Assembly (NCBI RefSeq): GCF_946187255.1
Contig: NZ_CAMHRZ010000051.1
Coordinates: forward strand, 1-16,188
Direction: 5' to 3'
Source of the DNA: an uncultured Ruminococcus sp.
GTDB lineage: Bacteria > Bacillota > Clostridia > Oscillospirales > Ruminococcaceae
DNA length: 16,188 bases
Position 1 is the first letter of the stretch. Each line of letters begins with the position of its first letter. The notes beneath the pieces were generated by a model that did no database searches, was not told the origin of the DNA, and saw nothing but the letters and a program-made list of their open reading frames with translations. Positions 1 to 5,568 of the stretch are shown here, in pieces. The position numbers and the translations under genes were made by a program.

Positions 1-86
1 TTGGATATTAGGTTTATAACAATCTATAACCATTTGTGCATCTATACAAATCAAATGCTTAATGAATTAAATAATAAGCTATACAA
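1..86. other. AT-rich sequence, no feature seen
   Basis: AT-rich intergenic start of the window. I see no ORF with a ribosome binding site, no clear hairpin and no RNA gene here. It lies directly upstream of the pilin promoter and may hold upstream promoter elements. Confidence 0.5.
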
Positions 87-115
87 TTGACAAACGCGCA
101 CAAAAATAGTATAAT
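87..115 (+). promoter_or_regulatory. Vegetative promoter of the pilin-like gene
   Basis: A perfect -35 box TTGACA (87-92), a 17-nt spacer and a perfect -10 box TATAAT (110-115). Transcription should start near 122, giving a leader of about 100 nt before the pilin start at 222. The flanks of both boxes (TTGACAAAC and TATAATATG) are identical to those of the promoter at 1201-1229. Confidence 0.85.
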
Positions 116-134
116 ATGTTTAAAGTTAAGAACA

Positions 135-172
135 AAAACTAAAAGTAGTTTTACAGCATCGGGGCGATGCTG
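135..172 (+). promoter_or_regulatory. Two tandem hairpins in the pilin mRNA leader
   Basis: Hairpin 1 pairs AAAACTA (135-141) with TAGTTTT (146-152) around an AAAG loop. Hairpin 2 pairs CAGCATC (154-160) with GATGCTG (166-172) around GGGGC. No U-run follows, so this is not an obvious attenuator. It may stabilise the mRNA or bind a ligand or protein. I do not recognise it as a known riboswitch; the c-di-GMP class I core, common upstream of pilin genes, is not apparent. Confidence 0.5.
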
Positions 173-221
173 ATCGTGGTAAGTTTAACAACGTAATGGT
201 AATTTGAAAGCAGGGATCGAT

Positions 222-932
222 ATGACAAAGAACACAAATAACAATCAGAAAGGCTTTACTTTAGTAGAATTAGTTGTAGTAATCGCGATAATTGGTATTC
301 TTGCAATGATACTCGTTCCTCTCCTTCTGGGCTACGTTAAGAAGGCTCAGCGCAGAGCAGATCTTGAGACCGCGAGAACGATAGCAGCAGTTGTACAGAC
401 CCTTATGATAGAGGATCCTAAGTTTTACGACTCGTTCTACGGCGGCAAAAAAGGCGGCGGCGGCTCGGACTTCGATGTATGCATCGCAGGCGAGAAGTAC
501 ACCATAAGATCGGTAGCCCGCTGCGACGGCGCACTGACCGCAAAGGACACCTACACCTACATCAACAAGAAGAGGATGCGCGGCAGCGGCTGGGACTGGA
601 CAGATGACAATTACACTTATGTAAGAGACTGCATGAATGAAAACATCGACCAGGTCATCGGAGCAAGCACAGATCTGTACATACCCATGAGAAGTCCGGG
701 CTACAAGCACCCCAAGACTGAGTGCAATCACGACAACAGCCCCAGAGACAAGAGCAACACTTACAGCTACACCGACAGGTGGCTGCTGGTTTACCGTATC
801 TCCAAGAAAAACGTAAGGAACTACGATGCTGAGACCGGTAACTTTGAGGTATGGGCAGCCGATTCTTACGGCAGAAACGCAAACGGCCCTCGCTGCCGTC
901 TGTGGCCCGACCCTCCCGTATACTATTATTGA
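222..932 (+). CDS. Type IV pilin-like protein (orphan prepilin)
   Basis: A 236-residue prepilin-like protein. A short basic, Asn-rich leader ends KG|FTLVE: the expected prepilin peptidase cut falls between G11 and F12, and E16 is the conserved Glu at mature position 5. A hydrophobic helix (about residues 12-34) and an amphipathic GYVKKAQRR segment follow, the usual pilin N-terminal helix. The globular part has a Gly-rich loop (KKGGGGS), five cysteines and a Tyr-rich C-terminal end. I start it at ATG 222, preceded by CAGGG at suitable spacing, rather than the in-frame TTG at 204, which lacks a ribosome binding site. The gene stands alone with its own promoter and terminator; no pilus ATPase, prepilin peptidase or platform gene is in the window. 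Pil-type proteins of this kind have been described as cellulose-binding surface proteins in Ruminococcus albus; that role is only a possibility here. A pseudopilin is the alternative. Confidence 0.85.
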   Translation: MTKNTNNNQKGFTLVELVVVIAIIGILAMILVPLLLGYVKKAQRRADLETARTIAAVVQTLMIEDPKFYDSFYGGKKGGGGSDFDVCIAGEKYTIRSVARCDGALTAKDTYTYINKKRMRGSGWDWTDDNYTYVRDCMNENIDQVIGASTDLYIPMRSPGYKHPKTECNHDNSPRDKSNTYSYTDRWLLVYRISKKNVRNYDAETGNFEVWAADSYGRNANGPRCRLWPDPPVYYY

Positions 933-974
933 TATGCCATCCTAAAAGACCTTTTTCTATACATCCATACACCA

Positions 975-1012
975 AAAGCTCGCACCCTTACCAAGTGCGA
1001 GCTTTCCCCTTT
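975..1012 (+). terminator. Rho-independent terminator of the pilin-like gene
   Basis: A perfect 11-bp stem, AAAGCTCGCAC (975-985) with GTGCGAGCTTT (995-1005), and a 9-nt loop. The U-tract is weak (CCCCTTTG) but three U residues lie in the stem end. It sits 43 nt after the pilin stop codon. Confidence 0.75.
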
Positions 1013-1200
1013 GTATTATACAATATGAACATCGTCAGTTTGCGGTATTATAAATCATAAAAGTAATGTCAGATCATTTCAAAACAGCAGATTTATCCGT
1101 TAAATGAAATAAGTTATTGGACGTAAAGCACACGGATGACCGCGTATTTTGTGCACATCTACAAATTCGGTGATATTATCATTAATTATTCCCCGCCCCC
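1013..1200. other. Non-coding spacer
   Basis: AT-rich spacer between the pilin terminator and the next promoter. The only notable content is a 19-nt box at 1017-1035 that recurs with one mismatch at 1263-1281 inside the candidate RNA. No gene seen. Confidence 0.5.
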
Positions 1201-1229
1201 TTGACAAACAGCATCGGATGGAGTATAAT
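1201..1229 (+). promoter_or_regulatory. Consensus promoter of the candidate small RNA
   Basis: TTGACA (1201-1206), a 17-nt spacer and TATAAT (1224-1229): a perfect vegetative promoter with expected start near 1236. There is no well-placed coding sequence after it, which argues for an RNA product. Confidence 0.8.
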
Positions 1230-1235
1230 ATGCAT

Positions 1236-1408
1236 ATAGTTAAAGATAGCCGATCCAACGAATATATAATATGAACATCGTTCGTATGTTCATCAGGCGA
1301 TCGGCAGCATTTTCCCGACAGAGTGCGGGACTAAAAACGCGACAGGGTAAAGATTTTATAGATATTATGAAAGGGCTGAGCCTGCATACCAGTTATGCAG
1401 GCTTTTGT
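1236..1408 (+). ncRNA. Candidate stand-alone structured small RNA, family not recognised
   Basis: A unit of about 173 nt lies between a perfect promoter and an intrinsic terminator. Visible structure: an outer stem GCCGATC (1249-1255) with GATCGGC (1299-1305) encloses a hairpin ATGAACAT (1271-1278) with ATGTTCAT (1286-1293). A second hairpin pairs TCCCG (1313-1317) with CGGGA (1326-1330). An A-rich single-stranded stretch then precedes the terminator stem at 1379-1403. It does not fit 6S RNA (no end-to-end closing stem), SRP RNA, tmRNA or the c-di-GMP class I core as I know them. A 48-codon ORF (1271-1417) runs through it but has no ribosome binding site and crosses the terminator hairpin, so I do not call it coding. 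Confidence 0.55.
1379..1408 (+). terminator. Terminator of the candidate small RNA
   Basis: A perfect 10-bp stem, AGCCTGCATA (1379-1388) with TATGCAGGCT (1394-1403), a loop CCAGT and a short U-tract TTTGT. Confidence 0.75.
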
Positions 1409-1592
1409 CATGCATAAGAAATTGCTGCGCCGTCACAGTTTTCTATACCGGGCATATTTTTGAAAAAGATGTGTATTGCGTTTCTGCGCTCAGGAAGCGC
1501 CTGTTTACGCGGCATTCAGCATATATAAAGCTAAATGAAGCTGATATAATTGTTAACATAAAGTAAACTTTGGATTTTTTTGAATTTCACCC
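1409..1592. other. Non-coding spacer before the tRNA
   Basis: No ORF with a start signal, no strong hairpin and no recognisable RNA gene. It separates the candidate small RNA terminator from the tRNA promoter. Confidence 0.5.
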
Positions 1593-1621
1593 TTGACATT
1601 CGCAGATCGTTGTGATATAAT
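1593..1621 (+). promoter_or_regulatory. Consensus promoter of the initiator tRNA
   Basis: TTGACA (1593-1598), a 17-nt spacer and TATAAT (1616-1621), as expected of a strongly expressed stable RNA. The start near 1628 gives a 5' leader of roughly 58 nt to be removed by RNase P. Confidence 0.85.
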
Positions 1622-1635
1622 AAATAAGCACTCAG

Positions 1636-1677
1636 CGAGAGAGCAAAAACAAAATTCGAGAGAGCAAAAACAAAATT
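1636..1677 (+). repeat. Perfect 21-bp tandem duplication in the tRNA leader
   Basis: Two identical, abutting 21-bp units at 1636-1656 and 1657-1677, each beginning CGAGAGAGC and continuing with an A-rich tract. They lie in the transcribed leader between the tRNA promoter and the mature 5' end and add 21 nt to the precursor. A recent slippage or duplication event is the simplest reading. Confidence 0.9.
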
Positions 1678-1685
1678 AAAGATAT

Positions 1686-1759
<74 letters not shown>

Positions 1760-1765
1760 TCCATC

Positions 1766-1796
1766 AGCACTTCGGCAATAGTCGGGGTGCTTTTTT
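1766..1796 (+). terminator. Terminator of the initiator tRNA
   Basis: AGCACTTCG (1766-1774) pairs with CGGGGTGCT (1783-1791), a 9-bp stem with two G:U pairs, followed by five T residues. It starts seven bases after the tRNA. Confidence 0.85.
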
Positions 1797-1848
1797 GCGC
1801 CCATTTTCAGCTGTGTGTTGTATCGGGATACAGGAACTCACACAATAC

Positions 1849-1880
1849 AAAAAGCCGCCGATCTCCCGACCGACGACTTT
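1849..1880 (-). terminator. Terminator of the cytidylate-kinase-like gene
   Basis: On the minus strand AGTCGTCG pairs with CGGCGGCT (plus positions 1871-1878 and 1853-1860; G:U pairs allowed), preceded by AA and followed by a run of five U. It lies 58 nt beyond the stop codon of the minus-strand gene and faces the tRNA terminator. Confidence 0.75.
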
Positions 1881-1937
1881 CTGTAGTAAGGAAAGTAAAA
1901 TGAATTAAAAACATGAATGTCGTTAGTAATGATGCCG

Positions 1938-2564
1938 TCAGGCTTTGTGAGCCTCACGGATGGCGATGTACTCCTTCATGAGCTTCACCGCACCGTCGAT
2001 ACCCGTGCGCGAGGTATTAAGACACAGATCATAATTGGTAGATGCGCCCCATTTCTGATCGGTATAATAATTATAGTAGGAAGCACGGCGCTTATCAGTC
2101 TTCTTTATGAAGTCCTCCACCTTGTCCTTTTCTATATCATACCTGCCCAGTATCCTCGTCTTCTTGTCAGCCATATCTCCCATCAGGAAGAAATCAATGA
2201 CATTTTCACGGTCTTTAAGCACATAATCCGCACATCTGCCGACAATAACACAAGGACCGTTCTCGCTCAGCTTGCGTATCGTATCGAACTGCGCCAGAAA
2301 TATCTTGTGGTTCAGCGGAAGATCGGGATTGATCCTGCCGTCCGTCGCCATAGGGTAGCTGCCCATCACCAGTGAGAAGAGAAAACTGCTGGTATAGCTC
2401 TCGTCATTTTTAACGAACAGCTCCTCGCATATACCGCTTTCCTTAGAAGCGATCTCCAGCAGTTCCTTATCATAGAACGGTACATCCATTTCCTTCGCAA
2501 GTATCCTGCCGATCTCTCTTCCGCCGCTGCCAAATTCACGGCTTATAGTAATTATTGACTTCAC
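1938..2564 (-). CDS. Cytidylate kinase-like family P-loop protein
   Basis: A 208-residue protein of the cytidylate-kinase-like family (Cytidylate_kin2 type), common in Clostridia and distinct from canonical Cmk. The start opens SIITISREFGSGG, with the P-loop GSGGREIG at residues 12-19. VIVGRCADY in the middle and the basic KKTDKRRASYYNYY segment (probably the lid) are typical. It should phosphorylate a nucleotide or related substrate in the cytoplasm; the true substrate of this family is not settled. I use the GTG start at 2564, preceded by AAAGGGGAG at good spacing; an upstream in-frame ATG at 2639 would add 25 residues unlike the family and would start upstream of the -10 box. It is a single-gene unit. 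Confidence 0.85.
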   Translation of the reverse strand: MKSIITISREFGSGGREIGRILAKEMDVPFYDKELLEIASKESGICEELFVKNDESYTSSFLFSLVMGSYPMATDGRINPDLPLNHKIFLAQFDTIRKLSENGPCVIVGRCADYVLKDRENVIDFFLMGDMADKKTRILGRYDIEKDKVEDFIKKTDKRRASYYNYYTDQKWGASTNYDLCLNTSRTGIDGAVKLMKEYIAIREAHKA

Positions 2565-2597
2565 GGTACATCTCCCCTTTCTCTTTGGGCTGAATAT

Positions 2598-2626
2598 ATT
2601 ATAGCACATTTTTTGTATTTTGTATA
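2598..2626 (-). promoter_or_regulatory. Promoter of the cytidylate-kinase-like gene
   Basis: On the minus strand TATACA (2621-2626), a 17-nt spacer and TATAAT (2598-2603). The -10 box is perfect and the -35 box matches at four of six positions. Expected start is about 25 nt upstream of the GTG codon, just ahead of the ribosome binding site. Confidence 0.6.
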
Positions 2627-2886
2627 TAAAATTTCGCAAAATTCTTTCACAAATTTAGTCAAATTATTTTGTATATTACGCCAATTGACATATTTTCTCA
2701 ACAGTTCATACCTATATCAATTTATATATAGCACTTCTGCATACATTTTCATTACTGTGATGCATGAAATCCTGCAAAAACGCGTGGATATGCCGTTCAA
2801 ATCAGACTTTACGCCCGACAGCGGCAGGATCACGTCCTGTTAAATCATTGACAATGTGTTAAAAAGTGCGGATTTTTCGTATGTCG
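2627..2886. other. Non-coding part of the hydrogenase upstream region
   Basis: AT-rich DNA between the divergent kinase promoter and the repeats ahead of the hydrogenase operon. A TTGACA at 2685-2690 has no matching -10 box. A 76-codon open frame here (2613-2843) has no ribosome binding site and unconvincing composition. I see no gene. Confidence 0.45.
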
Positions 2887-2931
2887 ATGCAATAGTTATG
2901 CAATACTAACCAGATTATGCACGACTAACCA
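2887..2931 (+). repeat. Direct repeats upstream of the hydrogenase promoter
   Basis: Two 17-bp units, TTATGCAATACTAACCA (2896-2912) and TTATGCACGACTAACCA (2915-2931), differ at two positions and repeat every 19 bp. A partial third copy, ATGCAATA, lies at 2887-2894. They end about 65 bp before the -35 box of the hydrogenase promoter. A site for a regulator binding in tandem is possible; no regulator gene is in the window. Confidence 0.55.
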
Positions 2932-2971
2932 AACACTTTGCGTAAAAATGCATAAAAAATTGCAGGTAAGT

Positions 2972-2989
2972 TTGTGAATTTATTTTCAA
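2972..2989 (+). promoter_or_regulatory. Possible Rex (NADH/NAD+ sensor) operator
   Basis: TTGTGAATTTATTTTCAA is an imperfect dyad that fits the clostridial Rex pattern TTGTTAA-N4-TTAACAA at 11 of 14 defined positions. It ends seven bases before the hydrogenase -35 box, a reasonable place for a redox repressor of an NADH-linked hydrogenase. The match is imperfect in an AT-rich region, so this is a candidate only. Confidence 0.35.
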
Positions 2990-2996
2990 AATATGC

Positions 2997-3025
2997 TTGA
3001 AAAGAAAGTCGAAATAATGTATAAT
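2997..3025 (+). promoter_or_regulatory. Vegetative promoter of the hydCBA operon
   Basis: TTGAAA (2997-3002), a 17-nt spacer and TATAAT (3020-3025). The expected start near 3032 gives a leader of about 119 nt before hydC. Confidence 0.8.
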
Positions 3026-3051
3026 AATAATGTTGACTGCGTGAAAAATCA

Positions 3052-3104
3052 GGGGTATATACGCACTTATATCCCCCATATAGCATGATGAATGCGCAGC
3101 GCAT
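3052..3104 (+). promoter_or_regulatory. Hairpins in the hydrogenase mRNA leader
   Basis: Hairpin 1: GGGG plus ATATA (3052-3061, one bulged T) pairs with TATATCCCC (3068-3076). Hairpin 2: ATGCGC (3092-3097) and GCGCAT (3099-3104) around a single A, which could instead be a DNA palindrome for a regulator. No U-tract follows either one. No known riboswitch recognised. Confidence 0.45.
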
Positions 3105-3150
3105 GATCAGTATATTTTGTTATGCAGAAAAAACATAAGGAGGTTATTTT

Positions 3151-3642
3151 ATGACTGAGAAAACCGTTATTCCTTTTCAGGGTACTCCTGAGCAGGAGGC
3201 ACAGCTTAAGGAAGTCATTGCTAAGCACCATGACCAGCCGGGTGGACTGATGCCTACTTTGCAGGAGGCTCAGGGGATCTACGGCTATCTTCCCATTGAG
3301 GTCCAGAAGATGATCGCTGACGGACTGGGCGTTTCACTGTCGGAGGTATTCGGCGTTGCAACGTTTTACAGCCAGTTCTCGCTGACCCCCAAGGGCAAGC
3401 ACAGGATCAGCGTATGTCTGGGTACTGCCTGCTACGTTAAGGGCTCTGATAAGATACTGGAGGCTGTTGAGGCAAAGCTGGGCATAAAGAGCGGCGAATG
3501 TACTGCTGACGGTATGTTCTCCATCGATTCCTGCCGTTGTGTAGGTGCCTGCGGACTTGCTCCCGTTATGCTGGTAGACGAGGACGTTTACGGCAAGCTC
3601 AAGCCCGATCAGGTCGCTAAGATCCTGGATAGCTATAAGTAA
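3151..3642 (+). CDS. hydC: [FeFe]-hydrogenase gamma subunit, NuoE-like [2Fe-2S] protein
   Basis: A 163-residue cytoplasmic subunit with a NuoE/24-kDa fold. The N-terminal helical bundle carries LMPTLQEAQGIYGYLP and VFGVATFYSQF (residues 33-76). The thioredoxin-like half binds one [2Fe-2S] cluster through C89, C94, C130 and C134 (CLGTAC and CRCVGAC). In bifurcating HydABC enzymes it pairs with HydB and passes electrons near the flavin. The start is clear: AAGGAGG lies seven nt before the ATG. It opens the operon; hydB follows after 14 nt. Its length is normal for the family. A NuoE of complex I is excluded because the next genes are HydB- and HydA-type, not NuoG or membrane subunits. Confidence 0.95.
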   Translation: MTEKTVIPFQGTPEQEAQLKEVIAKHHDQPGGLMPTLQEAQGIYGYLPIEVQKMIADGLGVSLSEVFGVATFYSQFSLTPKGKHRISVCLGTACYVKGSDKILEAVEAKLGIKSGECTADGMFSIDSCRCVGACGLAPVMLVDEDVYGKLKPDQVAKILDSYK

Positions 3643-3656
3643 GGAGGTAAGGCAGT

Positions 3657-5549
3657 ATGACCATCGAAGAACTGAATAAGATCAAAGCCGCTAAAGCGGA
3701 CATCGTTAAAGTCAGGACAATAATCGCAGAGGAAGGCGAGAAGCTCGCCAAGGAAACAGGCTACCGCAAGCAGGTACTCGTATGCGGCGGTACGGGCTGC
3801 CAGTCCTCTCATTCTATGGACGTTCTGAAGGCTCTGAAGGACGAGCTGGCTGCAAAGGGCATCGCTGATGAAGTACTGGTAGTAAGAACCGGCTGCTTCG
3901 GTCTTTGCTCACTGGGCCCCATCGTTATCGTATACCCTGAGGGCGCATTCTATGCACAGGCTACTCCCGAGGGCATCAAGAGGATCGTTGACGAACATCT
4001 CGTAAACGGCGAGATCTGCAAGGATCTGCTGTACCAGGAGACCGTTCACGAGGACGGCTCTATCATCTCTCTGTATGAGACCAATTTCTACCGCAAGCAG
4101 AAGAGAATAGCTCTGAGAAACTGCGGCGTTATCGACCCCGAGGATATCGAGGAGTATATCGCTACCGACGGCTATCAGGCACTGTATAAGGCACTGACCT
4201 CCATGACACCCGATGAGGTAGTCAAGGAAGTTCTCGATTCCGGTATCAGAGGACGCGGAGGCGCAGGCTTCCCCACAGGCAGAAAGTGGATGTTCACCAA
4301 GGATGCTCCCGGCGATGTGAAGTATGTCGCTTGTAACGCTGACGAGGGCGACCCCGGTGCATTCATGGACAGATCTATACTCGAGGGCGACCCCCACGCT
4401 GTTATCGAGGCTATGACCATAGCTTCCTACGCTGTAGGCGCTCATCAGGGTTATGTATATGTAAGAGCAGAGTACCCCGTTGCCGTTAACAGACTTCAGA
4501 TCGCTCTGAATCAGGCAAGAGAGTACGGTCTGCTGGGCGAGAACATCCTCGGCAAGGGCTTCGATTTCGATATCGAGATCCGTCTCGGTGCAGGTGCATT
4601 CGTTTGCGGTGAGGAGACTGCACTTCTTACCTCTATCGAAGGTAACCGCGGCGAGCCCAGACCCCGTCCTCCTTTCCCTGCTGTAAAGGGTCTGTTCGGC
4701 AAGCCCACACTGCTCAACAACGTTGAGACTTATGCTAATATAGCACAGATCATCAGAAAGGGTGCTGCCTGGTACTCTGCTATGGGTACTGAGAAGTCCA
4801 AGGGTACTAAGGTATTTGCACTGGGCGGCAAGATCACAAACGTTGGTCTGGTTGAGATACCCATGGGTACTACTCTCCGTGAGATCATCGAAGAGATCGG
4901 CGGCGGTATCCCTGACGGTAAGGCATTCAAGGCTGCGCAGACAGGCGGTCCTTCGGGCGGATGCATCCCTGCACAGCATATCGATACTCCTATCGACTAC
5001 GAGAGCCTCGCAGCTCTGGGTTCCATGATGGGCTCCGGCGGACTTATCGTTATGGACGAGGACAACTGTATGGTCGATGTTTCCAAGTTCTACCTCAACT
5101 TCACTGTTGATGAGAGCTGCGGTAAGTGTACTCCCTGCCGTGTTGGTACAAGAAAGCTCCTCCAGCTGCTGGAGAAGATCACTGACGGCAAGGGCGAGAT
5201 GGAGGATCTGGAGAAGATCCAGGATCTGGCTACACACATGAAGTCTTCTTCACTGTGCGCACTGGGTCAGTCTGCTCCTAACCCCGTACTGTCTACACTT
5301 CAGTATTTCGGCGACGAGTATCTTGCTCACATCAAGGATAAGAAATGTCCTGCCGGTGTCTGCAAGAACCTGCTCCAGTATGAGATCATCGCCGACAAGT
5401 GCAAGGGCTGTACCCTTTGTGCAAGAAATTGTCCCGCAAACGCTATTACAGGTACTGTCAAGAATCCTCATGTTATCGATACCGCTAAGTGTATCAAGTG
5501 CGGAGTCTGCATGAACAACTGTAAGTTCGGCGCTATCATCAAGAAGTAA
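3657..5549 (+). CDS. hydB: [FeFe]-hydrogenase beta subunit, NuoF-like flavoprotein
   Basis: A 630-residue NADH-binding flavoprotein, the likely bifurcation site. In order: a thioredoxin-like [2Fe-2S] domain (C43, C48, C80, C84); the NuoF-type FMN and NADH core with GIRGRGGAGFPTG starting at 196, CNADEGDPGAFMDRS from 226 and GAGAFVCGEETALL from 311; an SLBB segment; a [4Fe-4S] site with C488, C491, C494 and C534 (CGKCTPC and LCALG); and a C-terminal ferredoxin domain with two CxxCxxCxxxC motifs (C582-C592 and C612-C622). An extra Cys pair, C564 and C569, precedes that domain. The ferredoxin extension marks HydB of multimeric hydrogenases and formate dehydrogenases rather than complex I NuoF. 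AAGGAGG nine nt upstream fixes the start. It lies between hydC (14-nt gap) and hydA (19-nt gap). Confidence 0.96.
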   Translation: MTIEELNKIKAAKADIVKVRTIIAEEGEKLAKETGYRKQVLVCGGTGCQSSHSMDVLKALKDELAAKGIADEVLVVRTGCFGLCSLGPIVIVYPEGAFYAQATPEGIKRIVDEHLVNGEICKDLLYQETVHEDGSIISLYETNFYRKQKRIALRNCGVIDPEDIEEYIATDGYQALYKALTSMTPDEVVKEVLDSGIRGRGGAGFPTGRKWMFTKDAPGDVKYVACNADEGDPGAFMDRSILEGDPHAVIEAMTIASYAVGAHQGYVYVRAEYPVAVNRLQIALNQAREYGLLGENILGKGFDFDIEIRLGAGAFVCGEETALLTSIEGNRGEPRPRPPFPAVKGLFGKPTLLNNVETYANIAQIIRKGAAWYSAMGTEKSKGTKVFALGGKITNVGLVEIPMGTTLREIIEEIGGGIPDGKAFKAAQTGGPSGGCIPAQHIDTPIDYESLAALGSMMGSGGLIVMDEDNCMVDVSKFYLNFTVDESCGKCTPCRVGTRKLLQLLEKITDGKGEMEDLEKIQDLATHMKSSSLCALGQSAPNPVLSTLQYFGDEYLAHIKDKKCPAGVCKNLLQYEIIADKCKGCTLCARNCPANAITGTVKNPHVIDTAKCIKCGVCMNNCKFGAIIKK

Positions 5550-5568
5550 GCAGAGGAGGGTATAAACT

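Noticed and set aside
116..221. A c-di-GMP riboswitch ahead of the pilin gene
   Set aside because: This context often carries one, but the leader is short, holds only two simple hairpins, and I cannot find the class I core or an expression platform.
204..221. An upstream TTG start for the pilin gene
   Set aside because: No ribosome binding site precedes it, whereas ATG 222 follows CAGGG and gives a normal prepilin leader length.
1236..1408. 6S RNA
   Set aside because: Length is right, but the ends do not pair to form a closing stem and there is no long rod with a central bubble.
1271..1417. A 48-codon ORF inside the candidate small RNA
   Set aside because: It has no ribosome binding site, begins inside an RNA stem and reads through the terminator hairpin.
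2613..2843. A 76-codon plus-strand ORF upstream of the hydrogenase operon
   Set aside because: No ribosome binding site; it overlaps the divergent kinase promoter and the product looks like translated AT-rich spacer.
3909..5237. A 442-codon minus-strand open frame across hydB
   Set aside because: It is the antisense shadow of a gene with strongly biased codons; hydB shows every expected motif and the antisense product resembles no family.
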